Positions 23,832 to 35,132 of a stretch of DNA of 64,000 bases are shown one piece after another. The position numbers were made by a program, and so were the translations under genes. The stretch covers positions 1-64,000 of the forward strand of contig MVBO01000058.1 of assembly GCA_002261195.1 (NCBI GenBank), given 5' to 3'. The stretch is from Bifiguratus adelaidae (Eukaryota; Mucoromycota; Endogonomycetes; Endogonales). The notes under the pieces were generated by a model, which was given only the letters and a program-made list of their open reading frames with translations, ran no database searches and was not told where the DNA came from. The number at the start of each line of letters is the position of its first letter. Position 1 is the stretch's first letter.

Positions 23832-26508
23832 TCATGTTACACAAGCATTGTTTCGATTAAGTGCGAAATAATGGCCCTTTCTTGCTAGGAGCTCTTGATG
23901 GGTGCCTATGGTGCATATAAGTGAGCTATTTGCTGTTTGATGATTGTGGGTACTCTTACCTTCTTCAAAGATGTTTCCTACTCCGGGATTCATAACGATA
24001 ATTCGATCTGGTGATGTAGATGAACTTCGTGCGCAGTTCCGGAGATTGATAATGACTTACCTGCGTCCTGAATGGTCGTCAAACGATGAGCAATGACTAA
24101 TACAGTTCGACCTTTCATGACGCGATCCAAGGCTTGCTGTACGAGTCTTTCGGATTCATCTTGAAACATGTTTAGGCATATGAATATCTCGAGGAGAACG
24201 AGAATCACTTACTATCCAAGGCACTGGTGGCCTCGTCGAGAATCAAAATCTGGTGACGATGGATCAGAACGCCACAGGCGGTCGGTAAAATCCTCACCTG
24301 TGGATTCTTCAGAATAGCGCGCGCTATGGCAATGCGTTGCTTTTGTCCCCCAGAAAGAGTAACTCCTACAGCATAATGAGCAGCCGAGATTTCATGGCCT
24401 TCAGTATTCTTCACCTCTCTCACCAACGGTTGTTTCGTATCCATTAGGAAATCCTTTGACGAATTGGTCTGCATTCGCAAGTCGGGCCGCTTCTTCCACT
24501 TCCTCTATCGTAGCGTCAGGATTACCATACCGAATATTCTCCAGAATGCTTGTAGCAAACAACGTTGGCTCTTGATTGATAAAGCCAATATGTCGTCGAA
24601 GCCAAGATGGATCCAACGTAGCGATATCACGACCATCCAAATAGATGGCACCATCTGTTGGCTCGTAAAACCGCTCGACAAGTGCGGCTACGGTTGACTT
24701 TCCGGAGCCTAACGACAAGGAATTGTGAAGTGAGCATGTACGGGAGTTCCATTCGCTCGGCAACCCCACCTGAAGGTCCACAGAAAGCCACCATATGTCC
24801 TTTCGGAATATCAACATTAAAATTAGTAAGGACTTTATGGTCTCGGCGAGTTGGGTAATTGAACGAGACGTTCCGGAAGGAGATGTTCCCTAGCGCTTGT
24901 GAATTCACATATACTGGCACCTGTCACGATCTACGTACCCTCGCATGATGTAGGGATATAACCCCCAACCAACGGAACTTGCGGTTGCAATTGAACGTAC
25001 TCGAAAACTCTAGCTGCCGAACCTGCGGCTTTTATCGTCTGACCGAATAAGACTCCCAAAGACACTATAAATGTAATGCGTCAATCATATCGCTACCGTC
25101 TGTGTCGGCCCGCTTGCCTAGCGACTTCTGTGCGGCTTGCGTCGAGATCATATATGTCATCAAATCTCCCCCACTGATTTCACCTTTCACGACTTGCAAG
25201 CCTCCAAAGTAAAGTACTAATAGAACCATGCACCCGATGCTTGCATTTGTAATGCCTGGAACGGCATCAGTTCCTGGGCATGAAAGCGAAATATGATTAC
25301 CTTGAAATAAGCCAATATGGAGGCCCAGCTTGATATTAGCGTTAGCAACATTCTCGCAGACGGCGTCGTAGACTTCGGTATCACGTTCTTCCGCTGCAAA
25401 TGATCGCACCGTGCGAACATTCGAGATCAACTAGATCGTTTAGCTCAAGCTAACATAGGCACGGTAATTACCTCCGCAGCGATACCATTCGCCATACCGT
25501 CAATATTCCTAGCATGTTTCGAGAGTCTGCGCAGATATGCGCCATAGATATTGAGTAGCCCGTAGAGAATGGGCATGGTTGAGCATAGCGTGAATGTAAG
25601 CGAGCGAGAGATCTGTATCAAATGAATGGCAGAGCCGAGTGTTTGAGTGACGGACTTCAGTCCTTGTGTGACAATCTGCTTGAATGTATGCTACAAAGGA
25701 TGATGAGCACGACTTGGCCTTATAAAGTCCACTCACCTTGAAGTCAGCAACGTCCGTGGTGATTCGGCCCATGATTTCGCCGCTTTGATGCTCGTCATAG
25801 AAGCAAATGTCCTGCGAGATGATTGCACGGAACAACTTTGCCTTTAGCCTGCGAGCTACTTTCTCACCAAGCGCAGACACCAGAGATATGTGGGCAAAGG
25901 TGAAAAATCCTGGTAAAAGCGTGAACATCCGAATTGAGCCCTGCATTTGAATCTACCTTGAGCCACAAACAAGCGAAAAAGGCGAATAGCGGGAAGTTTC
26001 AGGGCGTCCAATGATAGGGAATTTTGAGTATTTAAACTCTTGGCAATGACATTAATGAGTTCACCGGTGACAAATGGTGTGCGAATGTTGATGATTGCGG
26101 CTGCCACGGCCGTCATAACCACACCGAGAATTAGCAGCAGGTCCGGGATAACCAGGTTATAAACTTCGTACAAGAGTGAGCGATTCGGAGAGGGCACCTT
26201 TTGCGAGACAGCTAACGGCGAGCGTGATCAAAGAATACGTCAAACTTGTGCCATGTGTCTCTCTTACCTTTGGCCTTCAATTTTCCCAAGAAATGAGGCC
26301 CTCGCCATTCCACGAGTTCTTTCCGCTGAGCGGCTTCGCAGTACGTGTAAAGCTTCGAATGCTCTGGGAAATAAGTCAAGGATAATTTAAGTAGACAGGT
26401 GGAGGTAGCAAATACTCCAACGCGTCCCAGTAGGCAGAATGTTAAAGATTCGTGCGACATTTGTTTGACAGCAAGCTCGTTTAGGATTCGGCCATTCCGA
26501 AGTGACAT
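23832..26508 (-). CDS. ABCB8: Mitochondrial ABC half transporter, ABCB8/Mdl type
   Basis: This is a half-size ABC exporter, expected in the mitochondrial inner membrane. The membrane domain has human-ABCB8-like strings: [55 protein letters not shown] and [19 protein letters not shown]. The nucleotide-binding domain has Walker A GPSGSGKST (split by an intron at about 24711-24770), the Q-loop INQEP, signature [14 protein letters not shown], Walker [12 protein letters not shown] and H-loop IAHRLTT. The N-terminus (MSLRNGR or MSHESLTF from the second ATG) is basic and hydrophobic, fitting a presequence. At least eleven short introns are needed. The C-terminus is short after [13 protein letters not shown]; stop TGA 23832-23834. 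The exact start (26508 or 26460) is open. ABCB8 resemblance is stronger than to yeast Mdl1. Confidence 0.87.
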
Positions 26509-26839
26509 GTATATATGCCTTTATCAAGGGAATCAGTTTTAAGCAGGCAGCATGTTGAGAGCTATAGCAAACTTAACTTACCTTAGCCCTCTCAAGCCTG
26601 ACCGTAGCTGTATACGCGTGTATGGTTCGGGAATCGCGCAGAAAGTAGCGCTCCTTGCTCTAAGCGGAGGCAATCGCGCGCAACGTGGTCCGGCCATAAA
26701 GACGCTCTACATGTCATGCTCTTGAGTTGAACAAGCCAAAAGACCAAGGCGTTCTCTTGCTTACCCGCGCAATGCTCGCCATGGCTTCAAAAGCAACCTT
26801 CCTTTTGAGGGAATTCCTTTGCACCTTGCGCAAAGCACC
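26509..26839. promoter_or_regulatory. Divergent region between the ABC transporter and IMP1
   Basis: These 331 bases separate two genes whose products both belong to the mitochondrial inner membrane. An open minus-strand frame at 26714-26908 overlaps IMP1 exon 1 and looks like an antisense shadow. No further gene is seen. Confidence 0.35.
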
Positions 26840-27579
26840 ATGAATGCTTTGCGTAAGTTTGGCTACGTTGTGCAGTTTGCTTGTTTCGTTCACCTCTTCA
26901 ATCAGCATGTGGGAGAGGTAACGTTTGTGAGTATCCTTAGGTTTGATCTGGTAGGTTTTGCACCATTGCTTAGTCGATTGACCTAGTGTCTCGGACCGTC
27001 AATGCTCCCAACGTTCAATACTGTCGGCGACGTGGTTGCGCTCGAGCACATCAGCACAAAGCTGAAAAGACTATCTATTGGGGATGTGATTGTATGCATA
27101 TCACCCGTCAATCCTAGTAGAGCTGTTTGCAAACGTATTTTGGGTATGGTAAGCTTTTCGTCCCGGTTCCGATGTTTGACGCCCAGGCTCACCAGTCGAC
27201 GATAGCCCGGAGATGAGGTTATTATAGATCCGACAGTCTCCAACGAGCGCACGATAAAGGTATGCATTTCGGTGCTCATGGAGGCATTCAACGAGCACTA
27301 ACATGCATGGATCGATAGGTACCGCCAGGTCATTTATGGCTCGTGGGCGACAACATGAGTAATTCCACCGATTCAAGAAGCTATGGCCCAGTTCCGTATG
27401 CTCTGGTGCGCGGAAGAGTGTTCGCCAGAGTAAGTGTAATTGGCATTGCAGGTTGCAAAGATCCTCAATGCTTTCTCATAGATATGGCCGGCGCCTTGTC
27501 TCGTTGCCAGCAACATCTCTCCTATAAGTCAATAGATCATGCGAACCTGCCACACGTCATTTGTAGATCATCATTGTAA
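26840..27579 (+). CDS. IMP1: Mitochondrial inner membrane protease subunit Imp1
   Basis: This is a type I signal-peptidase-family serine/lysine protease that removes sorting signals in the intermembrane space. Exon 1 gives [20 protein letters not shown], a membrane anchor like human IMMP1L. An intron (26927-26986) joins it to [11 protein letters not shown], where Ser in GPSM is the nucleophile. The lysine is in CKRILGMPGDEV. The family block [20 protein letters not shown] follows and the end is GRVFARV. Two further introns lie at about 27151-27200 and 27259-27320. The C-terminus is ambiguous: reading through ends at TAA 27577-27579, while removing a 22-base GTAAGT...GCAG segment (27430-27451) gives VAKILNAFS and TAG at 27479-27481. 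Confidence 0.88.
27430..27451 (+). other. Possible 22-base intron at the 3' end of IMP1
   Basis: The segment starts GTAAGTGTAATT and ends TTGCAG, phase 0. It has a perfect donor, a TAATT branch-like string and a good acceptor. Removal places a stop soon after the family's conserved end. Its length is a multiple of three plus one, so the two readings differ in frame. At 22 bases it is far below the other introns here. Confidence 0.3.
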
Positions 27580-27667
27580 TATAGCAGTTGTTCTATGCAA
27601 GAATGCTTTCAAGCCAGACCGAAAAAGGTGTTGAATTGATTTGGGGGGATTCCGTAGACTTGACCTG

Positions 27668-28578
27668 ATGGCACGAGATAAGTGGACATTAGACTACAGA
27701 AGTCTACAAAACGCAAGGTAAGCCGGCTATAAGGTTTGGGTAGCGTACTGCCTCTCTCAATGGCGCATAGACTGACAATGGCTTTGTCGCGCAGGCAACG
27801 AGGAAATGCCGACCCTCCTGGTTTCAAACCTCTTCCATCCGGGTCACTAGTTAAAGCTCACGACGTATGTGGTATCTATGGAGAATGGGGTGTACTCTGC
27901 CGTTTGTGTATTGACTGCTTTGCTCTCATCCTTGCAGCGAACAGTTAAGACAACCCAAGCTCAAGATGACCAAATGAACTTGAAACTCAAGGTGAGTGTC
28001 GTGTTCCTTTATGCAAAGCCTGCCATACTGTGAGCTTCGTTTAAGCTACGAACGGGTATTGATTCAATGTATGCCAGAGAGCATGGGATGTTGCATTGGG
28101 ACCGGCAAAAACTGTACCTATGAACGCGTTCATGCTATGGATGAGTGGCAACAGCGTTCAGATATTCAGCGTCATGATCACTTCAATGCTCTTTATGCAA
28201 CCTATACGAGCCATCATGAATGTTAGTGAGAGTAAGTACAGGGCCATTGTTCTCTCCAAGGACAATCTTGGTGAATTTCAAGCATGAGTCCTGATGCGAA
28301 ATCAATTCTTCTGTTGGCAGCCTTCAAGCCGTACGAGCCCACCACAAAGAGCAAAGAGGCCAGTCAAGCACTCATGTTCCCAAAAACAGTGTTTTTTGCT
28401 CTCCAATTGCTCACCATAGCCCTCGGTCTCTACAAGTGTCAAGCTATGGGTCTATTACCGACAGCTAGTAGTGATTGGCTTGCGTTTCTGACGCACAAGC
28501 AAGTAGGTAGCGCTACGATGCCTCGACTGTCGCTAATCCTCCATCTAACAGCCACTTGAACATGCCTTTTACCCGTAG
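27668..28578 (+). CDS. EMC4: ER membrane protein complex subunit 4
   Basis: EMC4 (TMEM85) is part of the EMC insertase that places tail-anchored and some multi-pass proteins in the ER membrane. The start MARDKWTLDYRSLQNAR fits the family. The diagnostic block WDVALGPAKTVPMNAFMLWM-SGN is followed by the first membrane segment (FSVMITSMLFMQPIRAIM) and by GLYKCQAMGLLPTASSDWLA. Introns are at about 27717-27791, 27868-27937, 27991-28076, 28233-28319 and 28504-28552, all with frame kept. The stop is TAG 28576-28578 after HAFYP. It follows IMP1 on the same strand after 88 bases. About 180 residues is normal. Confidence 0.92.
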
Positions 28579-29095
28579 CCCACCCTTGAAACGCACAGTG
28601 TAAAGTAACCCCGAATATATTGCACTAGATTACAACATGTGGGCGTCGAATGACCTACTGCGTCAAGCAGAATACATGGTGGACAAAGAATGTCTCAAGA
28701 TGTTTCCTACGATGTCTCTCAATTTTCCAATCCCTCCATGGCTACTAATATATTGTCATTTCAATGTTTTCTACAATGTATCGCAACGCAAGCTTAGAAG
28801 TCAGTTGGCCTACTGAGCATCCATTTCCGCATTGAGGGATATAAGCTAGGCATGCCTAGGATTCAAGCCCAAGGTCACTGTTGGATCCAGTCCAGGTCAC
28901 GTGCAGAATCTGGCCTTCGTCCATTTGCCCAGCAATAACTGAGGCACAGGAGACAATAAGAGCACGTCTTGTTTGACTCGCTCGCTTATTTTCACTCCGT
29001 AAAGACCCTATTGTGGTCTAGAGGCGTCTCTGCTATTGCTAGTAGCATATTTGTCAGCTTTCAGCGTGTGCTTGCACTACTGAGTATAGCCCGGT
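28579..29095. other. Intergenic region between EMC4 and the LAMMER kinase
   Basis: These 517 bases are AT-richer than the genes. A CACGTG E-box (GTCACGTGC) is at 28898-28903, about 195 bases upstream of the kinase ATG. No gene or RNA is recognised. Confidence 0.35.
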
Positions 29096-31149
29096 ATGGC
29101 GGCCGCGAGCCCCAGGAGGAAGAGGCCAGCCCAGGCGAACTGGCAGGAGGACTTTTATCGAAACGGATACCCACGGGAAGTCATCATTATTGAGGATACA
29201 CCCACCCCTCCACCGTCGCGATCAACGCCAACTGCACGCAAGACGCAGCATCATAACGGCTCAACGGCTGTAACAGAAAACAATACTCAGACAGGGTCAA
29301 AACGGACCCGCAAGCAGGCGCTACCTCCACCGCCATCTTACGCAGAAAGCGAACTTCTATACACATCTGTATCATCAAGTACGGCGGGGCATAGGACGTC
29401 AAAACGACGAAAGAAGGATGTTCCGGACACCCGCACCAATCATGACTACGCAGTGCCATATGCTGCACCGTATTCCAACGAAGTTAAGAATGGTCACGAT
29501 TACTCCCGTCAAGCTGGATACAATCATGCTCACGGTCAATACCGATCCCCTCGAGAGGCGCCGACAAATGGATACGTAACACGAGATGTTCCAGTCATGG
29601 TCAATCCTTACATGTACGGATCAGGTCCGGATCGGACGTACGCACATGAACCTCCACGAAATCAAGTGGCCAATGGAGAGGTCAGTTGCTTGTTTTGGGC
29701 TCACGCAGGGTTTTATGCTGATTGTATGATCTGCCAGGCACAACCACCCCCCTATGATGATAAAGAAGGACATTATATTGTGATGCTTGGTGATGACCTC
29801 ACACCAAGATGCAAGTACCATGCAATAAACTACTTGAATGACACTAACGATTACCTTTTCAGACAAAATCATACGCCTTTTGGGCCAAGGCACATTTGGA
29901 AAGGTTGTTCAATGCTACGATCGAATAACGCGAACACATGTCGCCATCAAGATCATACGAGCCGTCCAAAAATATCGAGACGCTAGCAAGATTGAGATCA
30001 AAGTTCTCAATACGTTGAAGGATCGGGATCCTTTGAACCTCAAGTAGGTATCCCGATCTTGCGTTAACTGTGGATAGAGATCTGATGATTCGCTTAGCAA
30101 ATGCCTCCATCTACTCGGATGCTTTGATTACAGGAATCACATATGCATGGTGTTTGAGCTGCTAGGCATGTCCATGTTCGACTTTCTCAAGGAAAACGAG
30201 TTCTGTCCTTTCCCACCTCATCAAATCCAACAATTTGCAAAGCAACTTTTGGTCAGCGTGGCCTGTAAGTAACCTTTTGCGATGATGCCCAGCGGAGATG
30301 ACTCACCTTACTAGTCCTTCACGAGTTGCGGCTCGTGCATACGGATCTAAAGCCCGAAAATATTCTACTCACAAGTTCCGAATATCATATCGTGCCTTTT
30401 AAGGGCACAAAGGTAGGTCAAGCTTCCGAGCGGCGAATTAGAGAGACTGAGCAAACATAGCAACGTTCCAACCGCGCTTCAACGGCCCAACCAACAACTT
30501 CTCGTGTCCTCAATTCCACCGACATACGACTTATCGACTTCGGATCAGCCACATTTGAAGATGACTATCACTCGTCCGTGGTATCTACCCGACATTATCG
30601 TGCCCCTGAAATCATACTTTCAATGGGGTGGTCATTTCCATGCGATATCTGGTCCATAGGTTGCATACTCGTGGAGTTCTACACTGGGGACGCACTCTTT
30701 CAAACTCACGACAATTTGGAGCATCTTGCCATGATGGAGGCTGTTCTAGGGAAATTCAGCGACAAGATGATACGCCAAGCCAAGTATGTGTGCCCAGGTG
30801 TGATGAAGGTGATTGTCCCGGGGTACTGACGCAAAATTATAGGAACACGCAAGGCAAGTATTTTAGAGGTGGGAAATTGGATTATCCCAACGATCAAACG
30901 ACAAAAACGTCACGGAAATATGTCAAAGCCATGAAGCCTCTCAAGGTGAGACAAAGTAATTTTCAAGTATTGGAATTCCCATTGACATGCGGTTTACAGG
31001 ATATTATACAACCCACCTCAAGCCATCGCAAACACTTTTTAGATCTCCTGCAACGTCTGTTGACGTATGATCCCAGAGAACGCATTACGGCGCAGGAAGC
31101 GCTCAAACACCCTTACTTTTGGGAGCGTATAGAAGATGATGAGTGGTGA
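29096..31149 (+). CDS. LKH1: LAMMER/CLK-family dual-specificity protein kinase
   Basis: CLK/LAMMER kinases phosphorylate SR proteins and regulate splicing, and in yeasts (Kns1, Lkh1) stress and TORC1 outputs. The N-terminal 200 residues are basic, Pro/Ser/Tyr-rich and disordered. The kinase domain follows [20 protein letters not shown]. Visible are the lysine in VAIKIIRAV, catalytic loop [17 protein letters not shown] in [22 protein letters not shown] and DIWSIGCI. The LAMMER box reads [11 protein letters not shown], with Ala in place of the usual Arg. The protein ends [14 protein letters not shown]. Introns are at 29681-29736, 29811-29862 (GC-AG), about 30043-30098, 30266-30313, 30415-30460, 30785-30841 and 30945-30999. 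Confidence 0.92.
29811..29862 (+). other. GC-AG intron in the LAMMER kinase gene
   Basis: The exon ends ACACCAAGAT and the intron opens GCAAGT and closes TTTTCAG. Splicing gives [14 protein letters not shown], exactly the CLK-family sequence at the start of the kinase domain. No GT donor nearby preserves this junction. Confidence 0.8.
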
Positions 31150-31655
31150 AATATGTGCAAAGTAACTATGCCCCCATTGCCACATGTACATAAGGATACC
31201 AAGAAAGAGCATCTTTTATTTTGACCGAGGCTCCAAAATTTCGCTCCTTTGCCGACCCTGATAAGGAAAGCTTGCACGTGCCTTAGTCAGCCAGACGGAA
31301 TGCCGGAATTGCCTCCCCACTTCTTTCCTGTTCGTTTAGTCTCGGTACAGACGGATACTCGAGGATCACATAGTCGAGCGGCATCGCTTTTGTGTATATG
31401 TATACAGTAATAGCCAAGCTTATATCGAACTTGCTGGTATCCCTCGGGCTTTAAGGAGACATTTACGATTGAACGATAACAGCAGAAACGTTTTGCATGC
31501 AATATTTAAGATAATTGGGGCGCAGCAGTCAGCAAACGGCTATCCTCCTTTACGTTGGGGCAAAAAGTGTTCGCAAGCGCCGATTTGAGAACGATTTCTA
31601 TCGTTGACTATAGCTGCAACTACGCTATATTGATCGTCATCCACAACATATCAAA
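31150..31655. other. Intergenic region upstream of the Zn2Cys6 factor
   Basis: These 506 bases carry a GCACGTGC E-box (core 31275-31280). No gene is seen; the region holds the kinase 3' flank and the factor's promoter. Confidence 0.35.
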
Positions 31656-34580
31656 ATGGCTGAGAGCATAAACGATGGTTCAGACTACAAGAGACAGAGG
31701 ATCACTAAGGCTTGGTGAGTGCTTTTGAACCGCTGTGCGCGATTAGAAAACTTTGCAAACTCATGGCTAACCTCCTGTTGTTTTCACCTTCGCAGTGACC
31801 GTTGTCGCCACAGAAAGGTCAAGTGTGACGGTTTGACTCCTGTGTGCAGTAATTGCGCTTCACTCGGCAGCAAATGCCAATACCTTGATACGGTCAGAAA
31901 ACGCGGTCCTCCCAAGGGATATATTGAGGCTTTGGAGACCCGACTTGCAAGTGTATTGGGATTGGCCGAGCGATTATTGCATGACGGTCATTCGGATCAA
32001 ACGATTGTAAGATCAATGATCAATGAGCTGACAGCGCCATTCGAGACACCTAGCGGCGCGATCATACATGCAAAACGATCAAGCAAATTACAGATTCGGC
32101 AGCAACTCTCCTTATCAGAACTTCGAGGTTCAGATCCGAACGACGGGACTTCTGCATCATCAACTATATCACCATCCTCATCCCACGAAAAGACGACGCC
32201 TGTCAATGGTTCATCCTTGGATGATGACGATTCTGAGGACGACGGGGATGATCTCGACAGTGTCAATGACGCTTTCGGATCACTCAGTATAGACGAAGCA
32301 AATTCGGTTCGATACTTAGGGCACGCGTCAGGATTTTACCTTCTCAAACAAAGTCATGTTTTCCGCCACGGAGCCTTTCATTTCTCCGTAAGAGGGTTCA
32401 GAAAGTTGTCACTGCTCAAATACGAAGCTGAGTTCGAGATTCAGCCTGGCATCGTCAATCCTTTGGATCTTCCGCCACCTGAGTTGTCAAGAAAGTTGCT
32501 TCAAGTGTATTTCGAATACTTTCATACAACGTTTCCAGTCTTTGGGAAAGAACAATTTCTCGAATCTCTCGACTCCCCTGTCCATCAACGACCTTTGCTA
32601 TTACTCAATGCGGTTTACGCTCTCGCTTCTCGTATGCATCAAGATCCAGCAACGAGAAGTATACCAAAGGTACCTGAGACAGCTGGTGAAATATTCTTTC
32701 AGCGAGCAAAACGGCTCCTAGATGATGATTACGACATGTCGCGAATAACCACCGTTCAAGCATTATTGTTAATGGCTATTCATCAAAATGGAGTGGGCAG
32801 TGTAGCAAGAGGGTGGCTTTATGCTGGCATGGTACGATCAGTTCAGATGCATACTGCTTGTGTTTTGCTAACCTTGGATTAGGCATTTCGCATGGCGCAA
32901 GATTTAGGGTTGAATCGCAATAGCGAGAGCTGGAATATCCGTCCAGAGGAACGTGAAACTCGCAAACGCGTGTTTTGGAGTTGTTACATCCTGGATCGCT
33001 ACTGGGCGTGTATCTATGGCAGGAGTTTGACTTTTGACAAGCATGACACGAATGTGCCATACCCATCTGTGGCGGATTGCATGCCCAACAAGCATGCAAC
33101 CAAAGTAGGAGCAGCTTTGCCGCATTTACTGCAATTCATCAAGTTGTCGCAAATCACGGAGAAGGTTCTCCGAAAAATATACACAACTCGCAGCAAAATT
33201 CCGAAAGATGGCGCATTTTGCCAGCTACTCTCTGATCTCAATCACGCGCTTATTACGTGGCATGAGCGTTTGCCTCTACCGCTGCAATTGCCCGAACGTT
33301 TAGCTGACATCCAAGAGCAACAGCTCGATCTTCCGCTTTCAACAGCCATTCTTCACATGGCGTACTATACAGTCATGATTCTGTCGCATCGACCTTTCAT
33401 CCCCAGCAACGAAAAGCGCGACACCTCATTCCCTCTCAGTGTTCCTCATTCTCTCAAGATTTGCGTTTCTGCTGCTAATAGTATTTTGCAGCTTGCGGTG
33501 ATCATCCATGATAGGGGACAGGTCCGCTATTTGCATCAAATGGCCATCTATGCGCTGTTCACCGCCGGAATCATTTTCATCCATAATGCAACAAATCCTT
33601 ATCCGCAACTCACCGTTCAAGGCAAAATCAATGTAAATCGAACAATGCAGGTATTGGATGAGTTACAGAAAACTTGGCCAACGGCATGCCGAATATCCAA
33701 TCTCCTCGGTGACTTAGTTGGTCTGCGCGAAATCCTGGTCCAAGAGAATGGGATGTTTCGCGGCTTCAGAGATTTAACGAAGAAGGAAGAGAACAACGAG
33801 AACCAGCATACGTATACAGCTACAAAAGCAGACGACAGATCAAAGAGAGAGCAAGCCATCAGTACCGCAATGGCGGACGAACGACGGTCAAATTCCGGGG
33901 ATTTGCCGCCACGGGTAGTAAAGCGCACGCCGCAGAAACCCAATGCTTCACGGAGCTTGTGGTCATGGTCTGTACCGAGTAACGGCTCTGCATTCTCATT
34001 TCCGTTGGAAAGCACATCATCATGCATACCCCACACTGTTGGGTCGAATTCGCAGGGGAACAATTCCCACCAATCGTCATCGGGCCCCTTGAACGCTAAC
34101 ATGAATACCTCACAACCGCAGAATTCCGGCACGAGCTTATCGACCCACGCTCTAGCGTTTTGGTCAACTCCATTTGGACTAAGCAGCATAGACCCCACGC
34201 AATCGCAGCACAATGCACAATGGCCATCAGATCCATTGACTCCCTTGATTTTTTCGTCACCTAAACGTGGCAGCACATCGGTCTCCAATGATACACCATC
34301 GTTCGAACCTATTCCAGACGACTTTTCACAAGCGTTTCAAGGAGTGCCATTCAGCAATGATGTGGACGAATGGAACGCCTACATGGATCGATTCTCGATG
34401 GCAAATTCAATCTCTGTTAATAGCCCTGATGGTACCGTCAAAATAGGCTCGAATCTCGACCTCAATCCATACATTCAGTCAGCGAATGCTCCTAATGAAC
34501 CGAGGACGTTGAAACTTGAAGGATTCGAGACTCTGTTATTCTGCAATTCGGTGCCATCACATTTGGAGACAGTAGATTAG
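31656..34580 (+). CDS. Zn2Cys6 fungal transcription factor with middle homology domain (intact copy)
   Basis: This is a binuclear zinc cluster regulator of unknown target. ATG 31656 gives MAESINDGSDYKRQRITKA; the first cysteine codon is split by an intron (about 31715-31796). The cluster has all six cysteines: CDRCRHRKVKCDG, PVCSNC and SKCQY. A short coiled linker (KGYIEALETRLASVLGLAER) and an acidic region follow. The PF04082-type domain runs from LLLLNAVYALASRM through AFRMAQDLGLNRNSE and KRVFWSCYILDRYWACIYGR. A second intron (about 32833-32882) lies just before AFRMAQ. The C-terminal third is Ser/Asn/Pro-rich and carries FQGVPFSNDVDEWNAYMDRF near its end, a possible activation region. About 930 residues. 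A damaged tandem copy lies 552 bases downstream. Confidence 0.9.
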
Positions 34581-35132
34581 GCTGCAAGGGTAGAATTATC
34601 ACTTTTGGATGCAATGTCCATGGGATATCGAAGCTTTTAGAGAAATCTGCGAATACAATGAAGGAGCGACAAACGAGCTAGGTCTTGCTTTGCCACCCAA
34701 TTGGCGTGCAGAGTGGGAATCAACAAGGAAGCTTTCTCCACAATTTTGGAACTCCCCGGGTTTTACTGCTTTTGGTGCTTGACATTGCTCGTCGCACTAG
34801 CAAGCAAAGGTTATTGAGAACGCCTCATCAGAAGGTGTACCGCAACTCTGTATTGGTTGCTTCCTAGGGCACTGGTCGTCCTCAGACTCCATCCCTGGTT
34901 GTTCAAGCAAGCGACGCCTTGCACGCATTAAGCGAACATTCCGGTTATTTGGTACGCGACAAGCATATAAGGTGATCGCTTAGCGAGGTTTCAGTAGTCG
35001 AAACAGCTTCTGTCTCGCGCAATACCACAATATCGATTTAGGAGAGCTTTTTGCGTCCTTCCGACACATTCGTGAGCCGCTAGCTGCATATTGTACGCTA
35101 CTCGGGCCGTCGCACGCAAATAGCTACCCGAT
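34581..35132. other. Spacer between the two tandem Zn2Cys6 copies
   Basis: These 552 bases show no convincing gene. I see no long similarity to the region upstream of the first copy, so the duplication probably covered mainly the transcribed part or the flanks have diverged. Confidence 0.35.

Noticed and set aside
26714-26908. Minus-strand frame upstream of the ABC transporter
   Set aside because: It overlaps IMP1 exon 1, has no family signal and is best explained as antisense reading.
33617-34288. Minus-strand frame of 223 codons
   Set aside because: Antisense to the Ser/Asn-rich tail of the Zn2Cys6 factor, with no protein-family features.
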